Assembly (NCBI GenBank): GCA_018340805.1
Contig: JACMZG010001914.1
Location: 18,567,885-18,631,884, forward strand
DNA from: Microvelia longipes
Taxonomy: Eukaryota > Arthropoda > Insecta > Hemiptera > Veliidae
Reading direction: 5' to 3'
DNA length: 64,000 nt
The position numbers were made by a program, and so were the translations under genes. Shown here piece after piece: positions 40,200-52,213 of this stretch (position 1 is its first letter; each line of letters starts with the position of its first letter). The notes beneath the pieces are model-generated. The model did not search any database, was not told the DNA's origin, and saw only the letters and a program-made list of their open reading frames with translations.

Positions 40200-40400
40200 A
40201 ATACAAGTAATATGGATAGGGGGGGATCAACCCCACAGAATTAACAAAAAATATGGTAAATCTTTGGTCAACACTTTTGCGAAAGGCACTAAGTCCAACC
40301 AGTGTGTTTTTATGTTAACCACGAATTTTGTAAAACAATATAATAAAAATAAAGAACATTTTTATTATTATTATTATTATTATATTATAATTATTATACC
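40200..40400 (+). repeat. Possible non-LTR 3' end with ATT microsatellite
   Basis: AATAAAGAACATTTTTATTA is followed by ATT repeats (40363-40400), a tail seen in CR1/RTE-like elements. GGGGGGATCAACCC at 40217 also occurs at 37530. Confidence 0.4.
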
Positions 40401-40944
40401 ATTAGTGAAATGTGCCAAATAAATATTTTATGAAACATTTCAGTTAAAGTCGCTATAACAACTATAACTAAATTTTCCTCTCCGATAATCACTTTCATCC
40501 TAAGATCCCCCTCTAAGGGAAATGAAAAAAAAACTACCACCTATTTTCACCAAATGTTTCCTTAAACGAGCTCAAATAAACTCAAAACGGTAAAACGGGT
40601 GTGATTCAAAAACAAAATATTCTATATTCATTTAAAAAAAAAAATAAAGGGAGAATGGCCAATGACATTTCTAACCTTTGACGTAGGTCATTAGATACAA
40701 AGACGCAGACCATCTCAAGTCATCAGGCAATGACCCCTAATGACAAGTGACCCCTAATGTCATAGAAAGTGATAACTCCTGATTAGTATCATTTTTTTTT
40801 CGAGATATTCAGTTCGAAAAAAGAAAGTGTACTAAGCTTCGTTGGTAAGTTCCAATGTAGGATCGCATAACTTCCGAAAGCATTATCTAGTACACGATTT
40901 AAGAACTAATATGTCTTATAGATTTTTATAAAACTAGATACTTA

Positions 40945-40961
40945 ATATATATATATTATAT

Positions 40962-40994
<33 letters not shown>

Positions 40995-40996
40995 TA
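40945..40996. repeat. (TA)n microsatellite
   Basis: TA repeats with two ATTAT interruptions. Confidence 0.9.
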
Positions 40997-41284
40997 TAAC
41001 GTTTAATTAAATAGATTTTAAAATAATTAAGAATATTGACTGTATACTTGTCACTATTACGAAAGCACTAGATCAAGAAATAATATTATTTTAAGGACTG
41101 CTGTTTTGAATAATTTGTAGCCCTAATTGAACATTTTGTCCCTAACCTCTACTCCCCCTCCTCTACCTTCACCCGAACAACCTTAAGAGCAAATATTACG
41201 CTATATTACAAATTATACCTTTAAAATTTTGTCAACATTTTATTACTTAAAACATAAATATGCCCGAAATTTGCGCAATTAAAC

Positions 41285-41525
41285 TTAAAATAGTGGCTTA
41301 ATATAATGGTTAAAATAGTAACTTAAAATAGTGGTTAAATTAGTGGCTTAATATAATGGTTAAAATAGTGGCTTGATATAATGGTTAAAATAGTGGCCTT
41401 GATATATAGTTAAATAGTGGCTTTAATATAATAGTTAAATAGTGGCTTAATATAATGGTTAAAATAGCGACTTAATATAATAGTTAAAATAGTGGCTTAA
41501 TATAATGGTTAAAATAAATTAGTGA
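41285..41525. repeat. 25-bp tandem array
   Basis: About nine units of TGGCTTAATATAATGGTTAA plus AATAG, with variants. It is followed by AAATTAGTGAGATTAATGAG, which recurs at 44259. Confidence 0.9.
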
Positions 41526-41752
41526 GATTAATGAGGCGAGGAAATAGAATAAAAGTGTAGCAATATTTTTTGACGAGTTGTTAAGAACTGGATGATTTTA
41601 TATGTAGTGATAACACCATATTTTCCACTTTGGAACAGAGAACTGCTTTCAAGAATAAAGTAGTATAGGGGTCTACTACAAGAGGTAATGCATATCATGG
41701 CGGAAAAGTATCTTCAAGATGTTGGACTATCTTTGTTTATCTTAAATTCTAC

Positions 41753-42345
41753 TACAGCCGTGGTTCTTAACTTTTGGCTACGGCGGCCCTCGAGAAAAGT
41801 CATGGTCCACAGGCAAGGGAGGAGGAGACGAGATTTATCATAAACAAAATGAAAAATCATTAGAAAGATTGATAAACAAAATCAAATTTTCTCTATCAAA
41901 TATCAACAAGATTTATCAGTCTTCATGCAATAAAATTAAATAAAATAATAAAAAATAATCACGAAGAAAAAGATTCAATGCGCAGGAGATTCATTGGTTT
42001 GCTCTTAATATATCATTTGTAAAGAAAAACCTTTACGAAGATATGTTGATCTAAAAGGCAATACGTTTTTTATGAGCATGGTGGAAACTTGTGGATATTC
42101 AGTAGGAAGATGCATCCTTATTAGTTCCCAAATTTTATTTTTGTAAACTGAATTTAATAAGGAATCTTGGGTCAACTCAAATAAAGTATCTTCATAGATT
42201 ACCGAAAAATTAGTAGTTTCCAAAGTATTGAATAGATCTCTGATTCATTTAATTGTCATTTTTATTTATTTTCTTTTATAAAACGTATTGGGGCCCCTCA
42301 AGAGCCCTTCCCTGGCCCCCCAGTTTAGAACTACAGTACTATGGC
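41753..42345 (-). mobile_element. Deleted hAT (Charlie/Buster-like) element with degenerate TIRs
   Basis: The left end CAGCCGTGGTTCTTAAC and, inverted, the right end CTGTAGTTCTAAACTGGGG resemble the CAG..GGTTCTCAA ends of hAT Charlie-type transposons. A transposase remnant lies between them. The exact right border and target duplication cannot be fixed. Confidence 0.5.
42005..42223 (-). pseudogene. hAT transposase C-terminal remnant (ZBED5/SCAND3-like)
   Basis: The 72-codon frame contains LIRMHLPTEYPQVSTMLIKN followed by VLPFRSTYLRKGFS. This matches the hAT dimerisation region, where LLPF.TTYLCE.GFS is conserved. The Cys-Glu of that motif is Arg-Lys here and the frame stops a few codons later, so it is inactive. 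It lies inside a segment bordered by GGTTCTTAAC (41763) and its inverted relative near 42330, terminal-repeat sequences of the Charlie/Buster kind. The N-terminal and catalytic parts are absent. Confidence 0.6.
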
Positions 42346-42399
42346 TCGACTCCCCAACCCCACCAAAACGTTTTTTTAATTATTCGCTTTGGTTGGAAT

Positions 42400-44230
42400 T
42401 TTAACCAACATTATAATTTTATTAACATTTTTTTTGTTAAAATGGCTAGAAACCCTAGTTCATAGGAAAGCCGATAAAAACTCATTATACGTATAATCTG
42501 ATTGGCATGAATAATAAGTGTGTACCGAATTTGAATAAACTCACTCAAATTGCGGCAATTATTTGCTACATAATATCTGATGGTTAAACATGAATAATAG
42601 ACATAAGATTTAAGTTAAAATACACTTACTTTTAAGTTCTGTATTTCTGAAGTTTCAAATCAGAAAAATTTTGGACTAAAATCGCAACATAAGACCATCA
42701 TGCTAAGCATTGTACCACTATATAGTATTGGTACAGGTACATAAAAGATTTACTTTAAAAAAGACCTGAGTATTCGAACCACGCATTGTCCTGTTACAGG
42801 AATATTAATTATTGTTCCTTTAAAGTCTATCCTCTATATTTGTACTAATTGAAATATCAACCAGAAATGCTATCGTACTTAAATTTACTTAAATGGTTTA
42901 TAAAGTATTAACCTGTAGTACTTTGGGAGCACTTAGAAATACTTACCGGTTGTTATCAGGCGTGATTTTTGTCAATTTTGAAAAATATTTTAACATCATA
43001 CATCAAACGAAAATCAGTTTATAAACAAGTTTCTAGACTTTTTGGTTGTTTTTTCACGCAAGTTTGTCTTTAAGGAATTATGTTCATCAGTACCAACCCG
43101 GTAAGCGTTTCTGAACACATGATCACAACTTAAATAGACAAGAAGGATAATCCAAAAAAGATCAATAGCATGGTACACCAACGAAGAGCACTTATTACCT
43201 TCGTGACTTATTAACTGTGGCTTACCTAGTGATAAAGTACATACAGGTGAGCTCAAAAGTCTACCCCTCGTTAAATTTTAAACCGCGAAACAAAAATTAA
43301 TGAAACCTGTGTCACTTTACCTAAGTATGAGAAACTTTGTTGCATGATAGCACTTCGTATATAATACCAAAATACTAAAACGAAGTCATCTTCATTTCAG
43401 TAAAAAAAATCCACGGTACGCGAGTTATGTTAAAAAGATAAGAATAGAAGGGAGGAATTTAGACCTACCCTGCATAAACTAAGTACATTTCCTCGCCTAC
43501 TAAATTTTATTTATACATTAAGTTTAGTTATACTGACTGTTATACATATAATAAGTTATATTAACTATTATACACATTCTAGTTATATCAAGTTATCGTT
43601 TTACTTGATTAGGGACTGTAGATACTATTATTGCCAAAAACTGGCTCCGCTTGTAGAATAATTAATGTTAATTTGTGGGAAAACGTAGTTGGAGTTGTTA
43701 CCAAATGTATACTAGTTATATTTAGAATTATGACGATTATAAATAATACATCAAATTTTAACAATAAGTGATAATTACAGCTCTAAAAAGTACTGAAAAA
43801 GTTCTAAATAAAAGTTCAAATAAACAGTAAACAATAATAAACAAATAAACAAAAATGGATCGTTTAAAACTGTTTTTAACAAAATTGTCAAAGGGAAAAT
43901 TATGCTTACGGTAAAGTTGCAAAAATTCCATAGCAGTTTTTATCTAAAAAGAACTTTCTTCTATTTTGAAAACATGTAAATGTCTGGTGTAAGGTATTAT
44001 CTATTTTAGTCTCGTCTGGTCTATCGCAGTCCAACAGACTGGTCTGTCAATGCATTGATTCCCCGGCCTCTGTTTATAAGACTAAATGTCAGAGCCAGGG
44101 TGTGCATGCCCTCGTCTAGCCTCACCATTCAGAGTTTAGAATAGACAAACATTCTGATAGGTCTTGCGACAATTCCACAAGATTTTCCTACTGCACTAAA
44201 CTACTTACCACGTTAGATGCAACTAATGGC
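42400..44230. other. Intergenic, tRNA-like relics only
   Basis: Apart from the segment at 42660-42790, no repeat or frame could be supported. Confidence 0.5.
42660..42745 (-). tRNA. Degenerate tRNA-like segment
   Basis: On the minus strand TATATAGTGGTACAATGCTT resembles box A and the anticodon arm, and TTGCGATTTTAG a decayed box B. A second box-B-like GTGGTTCGAATACTC lies at 42768-42782. Confidence 0.3.
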
Positions 44231-44254
44231 CCTTGCGTGGCTAAATAAAGCCAC

Positions 44255-44500
44255 GGCATAAATTAGCGAGATTAATGAGGCGAGGAAATAAAATAAACAG
44301 AAGAGATGAGATAAATATAGAAGAGATGAAATTAATAGACGGATAGAATGAGGTAAATATACAGAGAGAGATAAATACACAGAAGAGATATCTCTTCTCT
44401 ATCTCTAGATATCTGTTTATCTTAAACAGACAGAAGAGATGAGATAAATATACTGAAGAAATGATGTATATATACAAAAGAGATGTGATAAATATATGAA
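44255..44500. repeat. Degenerate AGAAGAGATGAGATAAATAT repeats
   Basis: Irregular units of 20-40 bp with a small inverted piece (AGAGATATCTCT). The start, GAGATTAATGAGGCGAGGAA, is shared with 41520. Confidence 0.75.
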
Positions 44501-44559
44501 AAATTGCATTTATAAGTGATCAGCTAGGACGCTAGGAGTTACGTTAAGAATAGTCCCAC

Positions 44560-44668
44560 ACACTCCTAAGCTCTCATTGAAACGGATAATTCGGGTAAAA
44601 ACCTCGTTTAGGATTTTTTTTGAAAAAAATACTTTTCGTAAATACTTGCGGTATAAATGAGAAAAAGT
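44560..44668 (-). repeat. 5S-bearing repeat family, hairpin-end fragment
   Basis: Only the last roughly 100 bp remain: CGGATAATTCGGGTAAAAAC through CTTGCGGTATAAATGAGAAA. Confidence 0.5.
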
Positions 44669-44687
44669 AAAAAAAAAATAGAAAAGT

Positions 44688-44832
44688 CGACAACGATTGA
44701 TTTATAATAACCTTAAATCACTCTTGAAGAAGGTTACAACGGTAACTCAGAGCTCCTGAGAGCCCCAAAAAAATGTTTCAAGCCTTTTCATGTATGAGAT
44801 TAGATATTGCCCTTCTATTAATGTATCCATAT
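44688..44832 (-). mobile_element. CATAGAG-family MITE fragment
   Basis: About half the element remains: TTGATTTATAATAACCTTAA, CTCCTGAGAGCCCC and ATTGCCCTTCTATTAATGTA. Confidence 0.6.
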
Positions 44833-44874
44833 GACTTAAACTTTAACATTCCTTGATCTGACTAATTAAATAAT

Positions 44875-45015
44875 TTTTATATCATGTCATTAACCGAAAG
44901 AAAGACAGCGAAAATTTCGAAAACTCATAAAACGCGGTTCATAATATTTCCGTTTAGGATTTTCTTGAAAACAAAATACTTTTCCTATGTACCAACGGAA
45001 TGAATGAGAATAAAT
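44875..45015 (-). repeat. 5S-bearing repeat family, second hairpin-end fragment
   Basis: It contains TTTTCCTATGTACCAACGGA and AATGAGAATAAA, the degenerate terminal hairpin, preceded by a family-body fragment. Confidence 0.45.
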
Positions 45016-45727
45016 AAGTTTACATTATTGCAAATTCTCTAAATAGCACATTGAAAGATTTCACTAATATATTGAAAAATGAATATCAGGAAGACAAATT
45101 TTTACTACAATTGGAATTAAGCAATCCGTAATTCGGTGACCATCAACAAAAAGACAAATGAATTAGTCGAGCAAGACAATACCGAGACTAATTAAAGTTT
45201 TAATGAATCTTTGTACAAACTTATTTAGAAAACTATTCTCTAAAGATGTCTAACAGCAACTCGAAATCAATTGGTAAGGTTCATCCTATAAAAAGACTAA
45301 TGAATGCGGATATCAGATTTGTTAATGATATATTTCTAATGATGTATTCTAATTAAGTAGAGTAAAGACAAATGAAAATGTAAAAAGGCGAAACAAAGTA
45401 TAAAATAGCTTCAGGCGAAAGAAGAAGAGACGCCACAGGCGAAGAATTGTTTACCTACCAATATGATTCACTGCATAGAAGCAAATTAAAGCATTTGCTT
45501 TCACTTTTTCTCACTAATACCACAGGCATATAATTCGTATTGTGTTTGCAAAAAATCCGAAACTAATAGTTCCCCTGAATTACCCGTTTCCGCGGTGTTT
45601 ATACCTCATCAGTGGTTTTCAGAAAGTTGTTTGTCTATTTGTGAGTCTATTGTTATCGTATAACCTAGTGTACTTAATTAATGAAAGAAGTCTCTCCACA
45701 AAATAAAACTTTATTGGCAAATAAAGT

Positions 45728-46212
45728 TGCAGGTTAATGATGTCATATAAAATATTTTCCGAATAGCGCAACTAGTTCTAAAAATTAATTACACTATATC
45801 CTTAGAGTGAGCGTGAATGGAGTCCATTATAAATAATGAAAGAAAAGAAGTCTCTCCACAAAATAAAACTTAATTGGCAAAGCGCTTTCAACCTAACGAG
45901 AGGCCATCATCAGTGCAAAACCGTTGAGATGTAAAGAAGAAGAGAAATGAGTCTATGTTTTTCTATTAGATGTGAGAGTCATAGAAAAACAGACTCACTT
46001 CTCTCCTTTTCTCAACGGTTTTGCACTGATGATGGCCTCTCGTTAGGTTGAAAGCGCTTTGCCAATTAAGTTTTATTTTGTGGAGAGACTTCTTTTCTTT
46101 CATTATTTATAATGGACTCCATTCACGCTCACTCTAAGGATATAGTGTAATTAATTTTTAGAACTAGTTGCGCTATTCGGAAAATATTTTATATGACATC
46201 ATTAACCTGCAG
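45728..46212. repeat. Large inverted repeat, about 238-bp arms with a short loop
   Basis: Arms 45728-45965 and 45975-46212 match almost perfectly, including GAATAGCGCAACTAGTTC, GAGTGAGCGTGAATGGAGTC and ATTGGCAAAGCGCTTTCAAC. Arm ends carry a piece of the 5S family body (AATGATGTCATATAAAATAT). Confidence 0.85.
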
Positions 46213-46424
46213 TGATGACTCAGCAAAAATTTTGAACGCGGATAAATTAGGTCGATCAGTTTAAGATTTAGCGCACATGTAGTCACATGTAAGACCAATA
46301 TGTGCCAAGTTTCATCTCACTGTTTCATTTCCACCATTAGTTCAATTTTGATCGAATGACTTATAGAAGTTTAAAAAAATAGTTCTAAATAAAAGTTTAA
46401 ATAAGTTTATGACGGTTGATATAA

Positions 46425-46932
46425 AAAATCGGGTACGGGGTACCTCGGAACTTTTCCTCATCACATCAGATTGGCTGCGCTCGACCATCCTCAGAATATA
46501 CGATTCATCAAATTTATACTGCAACACCTCTTCGGACTCGTTCTCAGACAGTATATAAATTCTTTTCATTTTCAACGGTCACTCATCCAGGCACAGACCA
46601 CGCTCGATGCTGCTTAACTTTTATAATCAAACAAAAATCATAGATATACTTCTCGTAATGAAACGAAACTGGGTGTACTTATATTTATTAAATAATACTA
46701 TACACTTTACCGAATTTCAACCTAATTGGATTATTTTCCGATTTTTACAATATTTAGAAAACGTACATACAAGTCATTTTATAAAAATTTGACTATGGTG
46801 ATAATGAAATGAAACTTAGCACATATATTAGTCTTATACATGACTACATGCATCACAAAACTCAATCCGATCGCATAATGTTTTTGCAAACACAATAAGT
46901 TTCCTATATACCTACAAAATGAGGGATAGTAA
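46425..46932 (-). repeat. 5S-bearing repeat family, copy with 5S segment
   Basis: It begins AAATCGGGTACGGGGTACCT, carries the 5S-like segment at 46573-46630 (minus strand) and ends near CCTATATACCTACAAAATGA. It lies back to back with the plus-strand fragment at 46940-47300. Confidence 0.75.
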
Positions 46933-46939
46933 AAATTGT

Positions 46940-47300
46940 AAAAAAAAAAACAAATCCAATTGAGCTTAAATTTGGTACAAGTATATATATAAATAAGTAT
47001 TTATATATATTGTCTTATAAATAAGTACACTAAGTTTCGTTTCAATATGGCAAGTACATCTACAGTTGTTGTTGGATCATAAATGTTAAGCGGCAAAGCG
47101 GGATGTTAGTACTGGGTGACCACTGGGAATAAAAACGAATGTATTAACTGTCTGAGGACGAGTGAAGCGAGTCTGAAGATGTGCTGCAGTACATTTGGAA
47201 ATTTTTATAGTTTGAGGACAAACGAACCGAGTCCAAAGTAGTGAGCGTAATGAATCCGATGTTAAGAGGAAAAGTTCTGAGGAACCCCGTAACCGTTTTT
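46940..47300 (+). repeat. 5S-bearing repeat family, 3' part with the best 5S match
   Basis: The segment at 47071-47130 reads AAATGTTAAGCGGCAAAGCG then GTTAGTACTGGGTGACCACT, closer to true 5S rRNA (GTTAGTAC) than the other copies. GACGAGTGAAGCGAGTC motifs and the CCCCGTAACC end follow. Confidence 0.7.
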
Positions 47301-47615
47301 TTTAGTATTAAGTGGTTGATACTTAACTCTGCTTCAAGCAAACGGAAAAAAGCCGCAGGCGATGGATTTTTAAACAGTTATGAAAAGAAATAATAGAGGA
47401 GGAAAGAACTAAGTATAAAAGAGAATGAGCTACAAAGAAAAGGCTCAGATAATAAAAGAAGCAGCTTAATAGGAATTAAAGAAGTGGCGATGATGAAAAT
47501 AGACTATAGCTTTAGGCGATTACAACAGACGCGGTAGGATAGACTTACATCAAAAGCGATATCGAGGTAAATGGAATGCAGAGATGACAAGGTGGCGACA
47601 CCACAAGGCAATAGA

Positions 47616-47625
47616 NNNNNNNNNN
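47616..47625. other. Assembly gap (10 N)
   Basis: Ten N between GCAATAGA and AAAAATAATA. The true length is unknown, and the sequence on either side need not be contiguous. Confidence 1.
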
Positions 47626-48950
47626 AAAAATAATAATAGACTTAATTACGTTACTAGGATCCCCTCAGAGTTGAGATGATAATACTCGTACAAAGTCAAA
47701 AATATTTTATATTTCTTTTATATTTTTATATTAAGGTGTTATTTCTTCTTAAGGCAAGAGAACACTATAAATCTTTCTCGGTTATTTTGTTCGATTGATT
47801 CTATACACATTACAGTTTTCAAGCATAATTTAAAATTAATTTTTGAAATCAATTTAACCGATATTTTTCAATCTTGAATCAGTTATCAACAAACGAAAAC
47901 CATTATATAAATCCTAAATGAAGTTTTTCAACAATCATAGTGTTTAAAAACTTTCATCCAAAAATACAAATTAATTCGTTGGGAATAGCAACAAAATTTT
48001 AGGTCAACACAGCTTCGACCTTCACCTCTGGTTCCAACTAAAAAATTTAATCTTTATATATGTCTAACAATAAAATAAAATAAAACAATAATCATTAAAA
48101 ACAATTTATATAAAGAATTGAAAGCAAATCCAAACATTAAGCTAAATTATCAAAAGGTGTAACGCTTCATTGACCTCATGAATACCATATAGCTAAGGTT
48201 GGCATCAAAATGATTTCATATCAATAGACCAATAACCTAATCTATTACAATTACCTCTATGATCTTATTAAATAAATCAATTTCATATCATAGAGTTAGA
48301 AAATGAAAATATGTGTGTAATTTTTTATTTTTGTGAAACTTTCTATAGAATAAACTTAATCAATATTAATATGAGAAATTTATTATTATTATAAGATATA
48401 TTATTATTATAATATCCGAAATATTTTATGGATTTTTATTAAAATATATAGCTTTATAACCGTATCTACCCCATATTTAGTTTGAAGACCAACTCATTCC
48501 GAAATTATGTGGGGCCCAAAATACTACAGTTTGTATTGCGTCCTTTTGAAAGCGCAAATAACAAAAAATTCAAACAAAAAAAAAGCAAAGCAAAATTTTA
48601 ATAAATCCATTTACAGGCACTTTAAATGGCACTTTATTTTTTTATTACTATAAAATAATAATATACAATTATACTACAAAACAATTTACAATTTTTATAA
48701 CGAAGATAATGTGTAATTCATAGAGTGTAAAGAAATACAACAGACGCAGTTTGTACTACATATTTAATAGAAGCAAGAAATAAACTAATTGAAATAATAA
48801 TACAGGTAGATTGTAAAATAGGAAAAACGCTAACAAGTTGTTCATACACGTTTATATGGGATCATTTTTATTTAATAGTCTACATGCAGTAAATTTAATA
48901 CTAACCACTAACTACTAACCTATTTTAAATAAGTAGTTTTATGCCTTTTT
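47626..48950. other. Unique-looking AT-rich DNA after the gap
   Basis: No ORF, repeat family or RNA gene was recognised. Confidence 0.5.
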
Positions 48951-48954
48951 AAAA

Positions 48955-49733
48955 ATTATTTCTTCAGGCATAATTTTATTACTTTTCCTCATTTATACCG
49001 TAGGTAAAGAGGAAAAACATTGTGTTAGTAATAAAACCAAAACCGGGATCTAAACCTTTATTATTCAGAGTGTATAAAATTTCCTGAGTGGGTTTCACAA
49101 AGTTGTCTATCTAAATGTGTGCGTTTGTGTATCTGTTATCATCGTAGGTCCCAGCGTATTTATAAAAGTTAAAACTTGGCACAAAAATCAATTTTTATTA
49201 TCTTTATCTTTACAAAAATTATCTTTGTCTTCACAAAAATTATCTTTTCTTTATAAAGTCATTTACCTGCAGTAATGACTTAAAGAAATTTTAAAAAATC
49301 ATAAATCGCGAAAAAATATTGCGTGCCATATCTTAATCTAAATATGGCACGCATGTAGCTATGTATAAGACTAATATGTGTGCTAAGTTTCGTTTCATTA
49401 TTAGCATTAGTTGAATCGTTATCAAATGTTAAAATATAGAAAATAATCTAATTGAGTTGAAATTGGTACAAGAATACACCAATTATATACATAATTTTTT
49501 GGATTATAAAAGTTATGCAGCATTGAGCGTAGTCAATGCCTGGATGGGTGACCGCTGGGAATGAAATGGATGCATTTACTATTTAAGGACGAGCGAAGCG
49601 ATTCCGAAGATTAGTTGCAGTATAAATTTAACGACTTTTATATTCTGAGGACGAGGGAAGCGAGTTCGAAGTAGGGAGAATGAGCGTAGCGAATCCGATG
49701 TAATGAGGAAAAGTTCTGAAGTACCCGAGAGAG
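48955..49733 (+). repeat. 5S-bearing repeat family, near-complete copy
   Basis: It starts TTACTTTTCCTCATTTATAC (hairpin end), has the 5S-like segment at 49500-49560 with TGGATGGGTGACCGCTGGGA, three GAGCGAAGCGA-type motifs, and ends AGTTCTGAAGTACCC at 49726. The terminal T-run is missing. Confidence 0.78.
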
Positions 49734-49839
49734 CTATAACTTAGGTTGTAATTATCTGATTTTATTGGGAATTGTATCAGCTTTAAAAGATGTTCTCTAC
49801 ATGATTTGCACATACCTCCCCACAGGGAACCACTTATGC

Positions 49840-50000
49840 CAAGAAAAGTGAAATTAGAGCGATTTTCTAAAATTTTGAGCAATCGTGCGAAAGGCTTTAC
49901 TCTGAATAGGCAGACCATTTTTTCTTCATAATTTAGGGTATATTTTTCGAAAAATTTGGTATGAAGTTTCATAAAATGAGTCACATTTTTTCAGGTCCGT
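49840..50000. repeat. Interspersed repeat shared with 16090-16240
   Basis: TCTAAAATTTTG, CTGAATAGGCAGAC, TTTCTTCATAATTTA and AAAATGAGTCACATTT are in the same order as at 16090-16240. An open stretch on the minus strand suggests an old coding origin, but no family is recognised. Confidence 0.5.
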
Positions 50001-50548
50001 CTCTTGGACTATATTGTATAAGGTCTAAAAGCTAAAAAACAAATAAAGATATTTATTATTATTCTGATAATAATAATATCTCTTACAATATTCGTCATAA
50101 CAGTTAAAGATGATTTTACTTAAACTTACAGCGAGATGTAATTGTATCTGTAATGACTCAGGAAGTGTAAAATTTGGAGAAGGCAATAAAAATAAGTGCC
50201 ATTTTTAACAAAGAAAGGTGTATGAACGAACAGTAATATGTGGGTTAGATTAATATCTCTGACAAGCCATGGTTGAAAAGTTTCAGTAAATCTTTCTGAA
50301 ACATGTGTTTTTATGTTCCACAAATATATTTTTCCAGAGTGGCTATATAATAAAAGTACGGACAAATGGATACTCAAAATTGATCTGCCGAATTCGGAAC
50401 AAATTTTCAAGAAGATGCAGAACATTTTATCATTCTTCCTAGATAATGCAAACAAGGTTTGGTTAGATAACGAGTCGTTAACTTTTTTTTAATATTTAAT
50501 GTGTAATCGTTTATTAATATTTCTTAATACAAATTAATCGATTACAAA

Positions 50549-51118
50549 CAGAGAGTTGTTATTACTAGAGGACTAATAAAGTAACCTGCTTACCCTCCAC
50601 AGTCAATATAATTAAATAAACTACAAAAAATGTGTAGTAACTTTAGAGAAAATTAAGAAGAAACAATTAAATGCAAAACAAAACACATAAGATGTGTAAA
50701 AAGCAAATTTATACCTTAACCTACTCTTAGATGAGGTTTCAGTGAGATTACACAGAGCCCCTGAGAGCCCTTAAAAGACTATGCCTCCCCTTGTAGTATT
50801 ATCCATGGAGATATATTCCTAGAGGAGCCATAGCCTATCTTAATACATTGAGAGGCGGCCTGAAACATCTTTTTAGGGCTCTCAGGGGCTCTGTGTAGCC
50901 TCATTGAAATCTACTTAAATAGTAAGTTAAAGTTTTAATAAATCAATTGATTTCGGCTTCCCGCACATTGTTCGAGTTTTGATTTGTATTTTTAACGTTT
51001 TACTATGTATGTTGCTGTAGTTTTGTACTGATTATATTTATAAGCGAAGGTGGTCAGGTTACATTTTCGATGTTTCAAAATTTAACCTATAAGGCCTCTC
51101 TAGTAATATATCTCTATG
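50549..51118. mobile_element. Two CATAGAG-family MITEs fused head to head
   Basis: A minus copy (50549-50803) and a plus copy (50804-51118) meet at CCATGGAGATATAT with no spacer. The outer flanks ATTACAAA and TTTACAAC share TTACAA, so the pair may have moved as one unit. Alternatively, one copy may have landed exactly at the end of the other. Confidence 0.75.
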
Positions 51119-51437
51119 TTTACAACTGATAATTTTGATTAATGATAATCTATTATTACAACTGATAATTAAAAACATTACGAATATGTTTCTAAATTTA
51201 CGCCAAACATAATGTTTCTAAAATAACCGCACTCATAATGTCCGTACTTTGATTGTATGGCATTCTAGATTTTACAAAAAAGGTCTAAAGATTATAGAAC
51301 TGGGGGGGGGACCACTTAATACCTACATATAATTTATTAATAATTGAAGACAACCAAATTTTCCAAAAAATGAATAGTTGACACTATATAAGTGTATAAA
51401 AGACACCTAAGAATGCAACAAGGAAAATGCTTGTTAT

Positions 51438-52161
51438 CCCAGGGCGTTTCACGAAAGTATACAAATCTTATATACTATACAAGTAAAAAGCAACAAGTTT
51501 ACTAATAATTGTAAGAAATTAGTTTCTCTAATGTACAAGTGTAGTCTAGTAATTATTAGCTATTTTCATAGAATTTTATAAAAAAAAAAAAGAAGGTTAC
51601 AAGTTTTTTTTTCTTAAATCTCCTAGTGAACGATCATATTTGTGTCAAACTCCAATCAAATTTGATTATCTCCCCCACAAATCTTACAAACTTGTACAAA
51701 ACAACTTGTAACTACAAGTGTCAAAATTAAGCGTTTTACGAATATCATTACAATTTATTGTAACCTACAAGAGTTTTTGTAAACAATGCGTTAAAATATT
51801 ATTAAAACCCAGTTTCATTCATATGAGTAAATTATTTCGAATGCAAATATTTCTAAAATACGAGAGGTAGTATTTATAAAAAAAAACGTTTTACTTAATA
51901 AACTAAAAGTTAGCGATAAAAACTAAGTTTTCATTAATAAAATGAACTTCTACTCAGTCTACTTAAGTTCGGACTTGGGTAGAAATTTTACAAGTAAATG
52001 TTGCAACTAATTGTAATGGACAAGAAAATGTTGTTTATAAAATAGAAATATGTTACAAAACTACAAGTGTATCCTTGGTAACACATGTAAATTTGTCATT
52101 GCAAGTTGTTTTTATAATTTTTATTACTACAATACTTGTATATTTGTGAAACGAGCTCCAG
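51438..52161. mobile_element. Possible TIR element rich in ACAAGT/ACTTGT motifs
   Basis: The left end CCAGGGCGTTTCACGAAAGT and the right end, inverted, CTGGAGCTCGTTTCACAAAT are similar for about 25 bp. The interior has many short ACAAGT or ACTTGT words on both strands, as subterminal transposase sites do. No target duplication could be fixed. Confidence 0.5.
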
Positions 52162-52213
52162 ATGTAGCATTTTGTTGTCAATAATGTTATTAATTGACCC
52201 ACACCGATTCATC

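Noticed and set aside
45880..46070. Hammerhead-like core (CTGATGA, short stem, GAAA) in the foldback, also near 3630
   Set aside because: The CTGATGA..GAAA spacing and a 5-bp stem II are present, but no stems I and III with a cleavable site could be drawn, and the other copies mutate the core.
50126..50455. 109-codon ORF on the minus strand
   Set aside because: It has no recognisable motif and the surrounding DNA is decayed repeat; likely chance in AT-rich sequence.
51302..51312. G runs (also near 13306 and 27136) as quadruplex sites
   Set aside because: Each is a single homopolymer run without the four separated G tracts needed.
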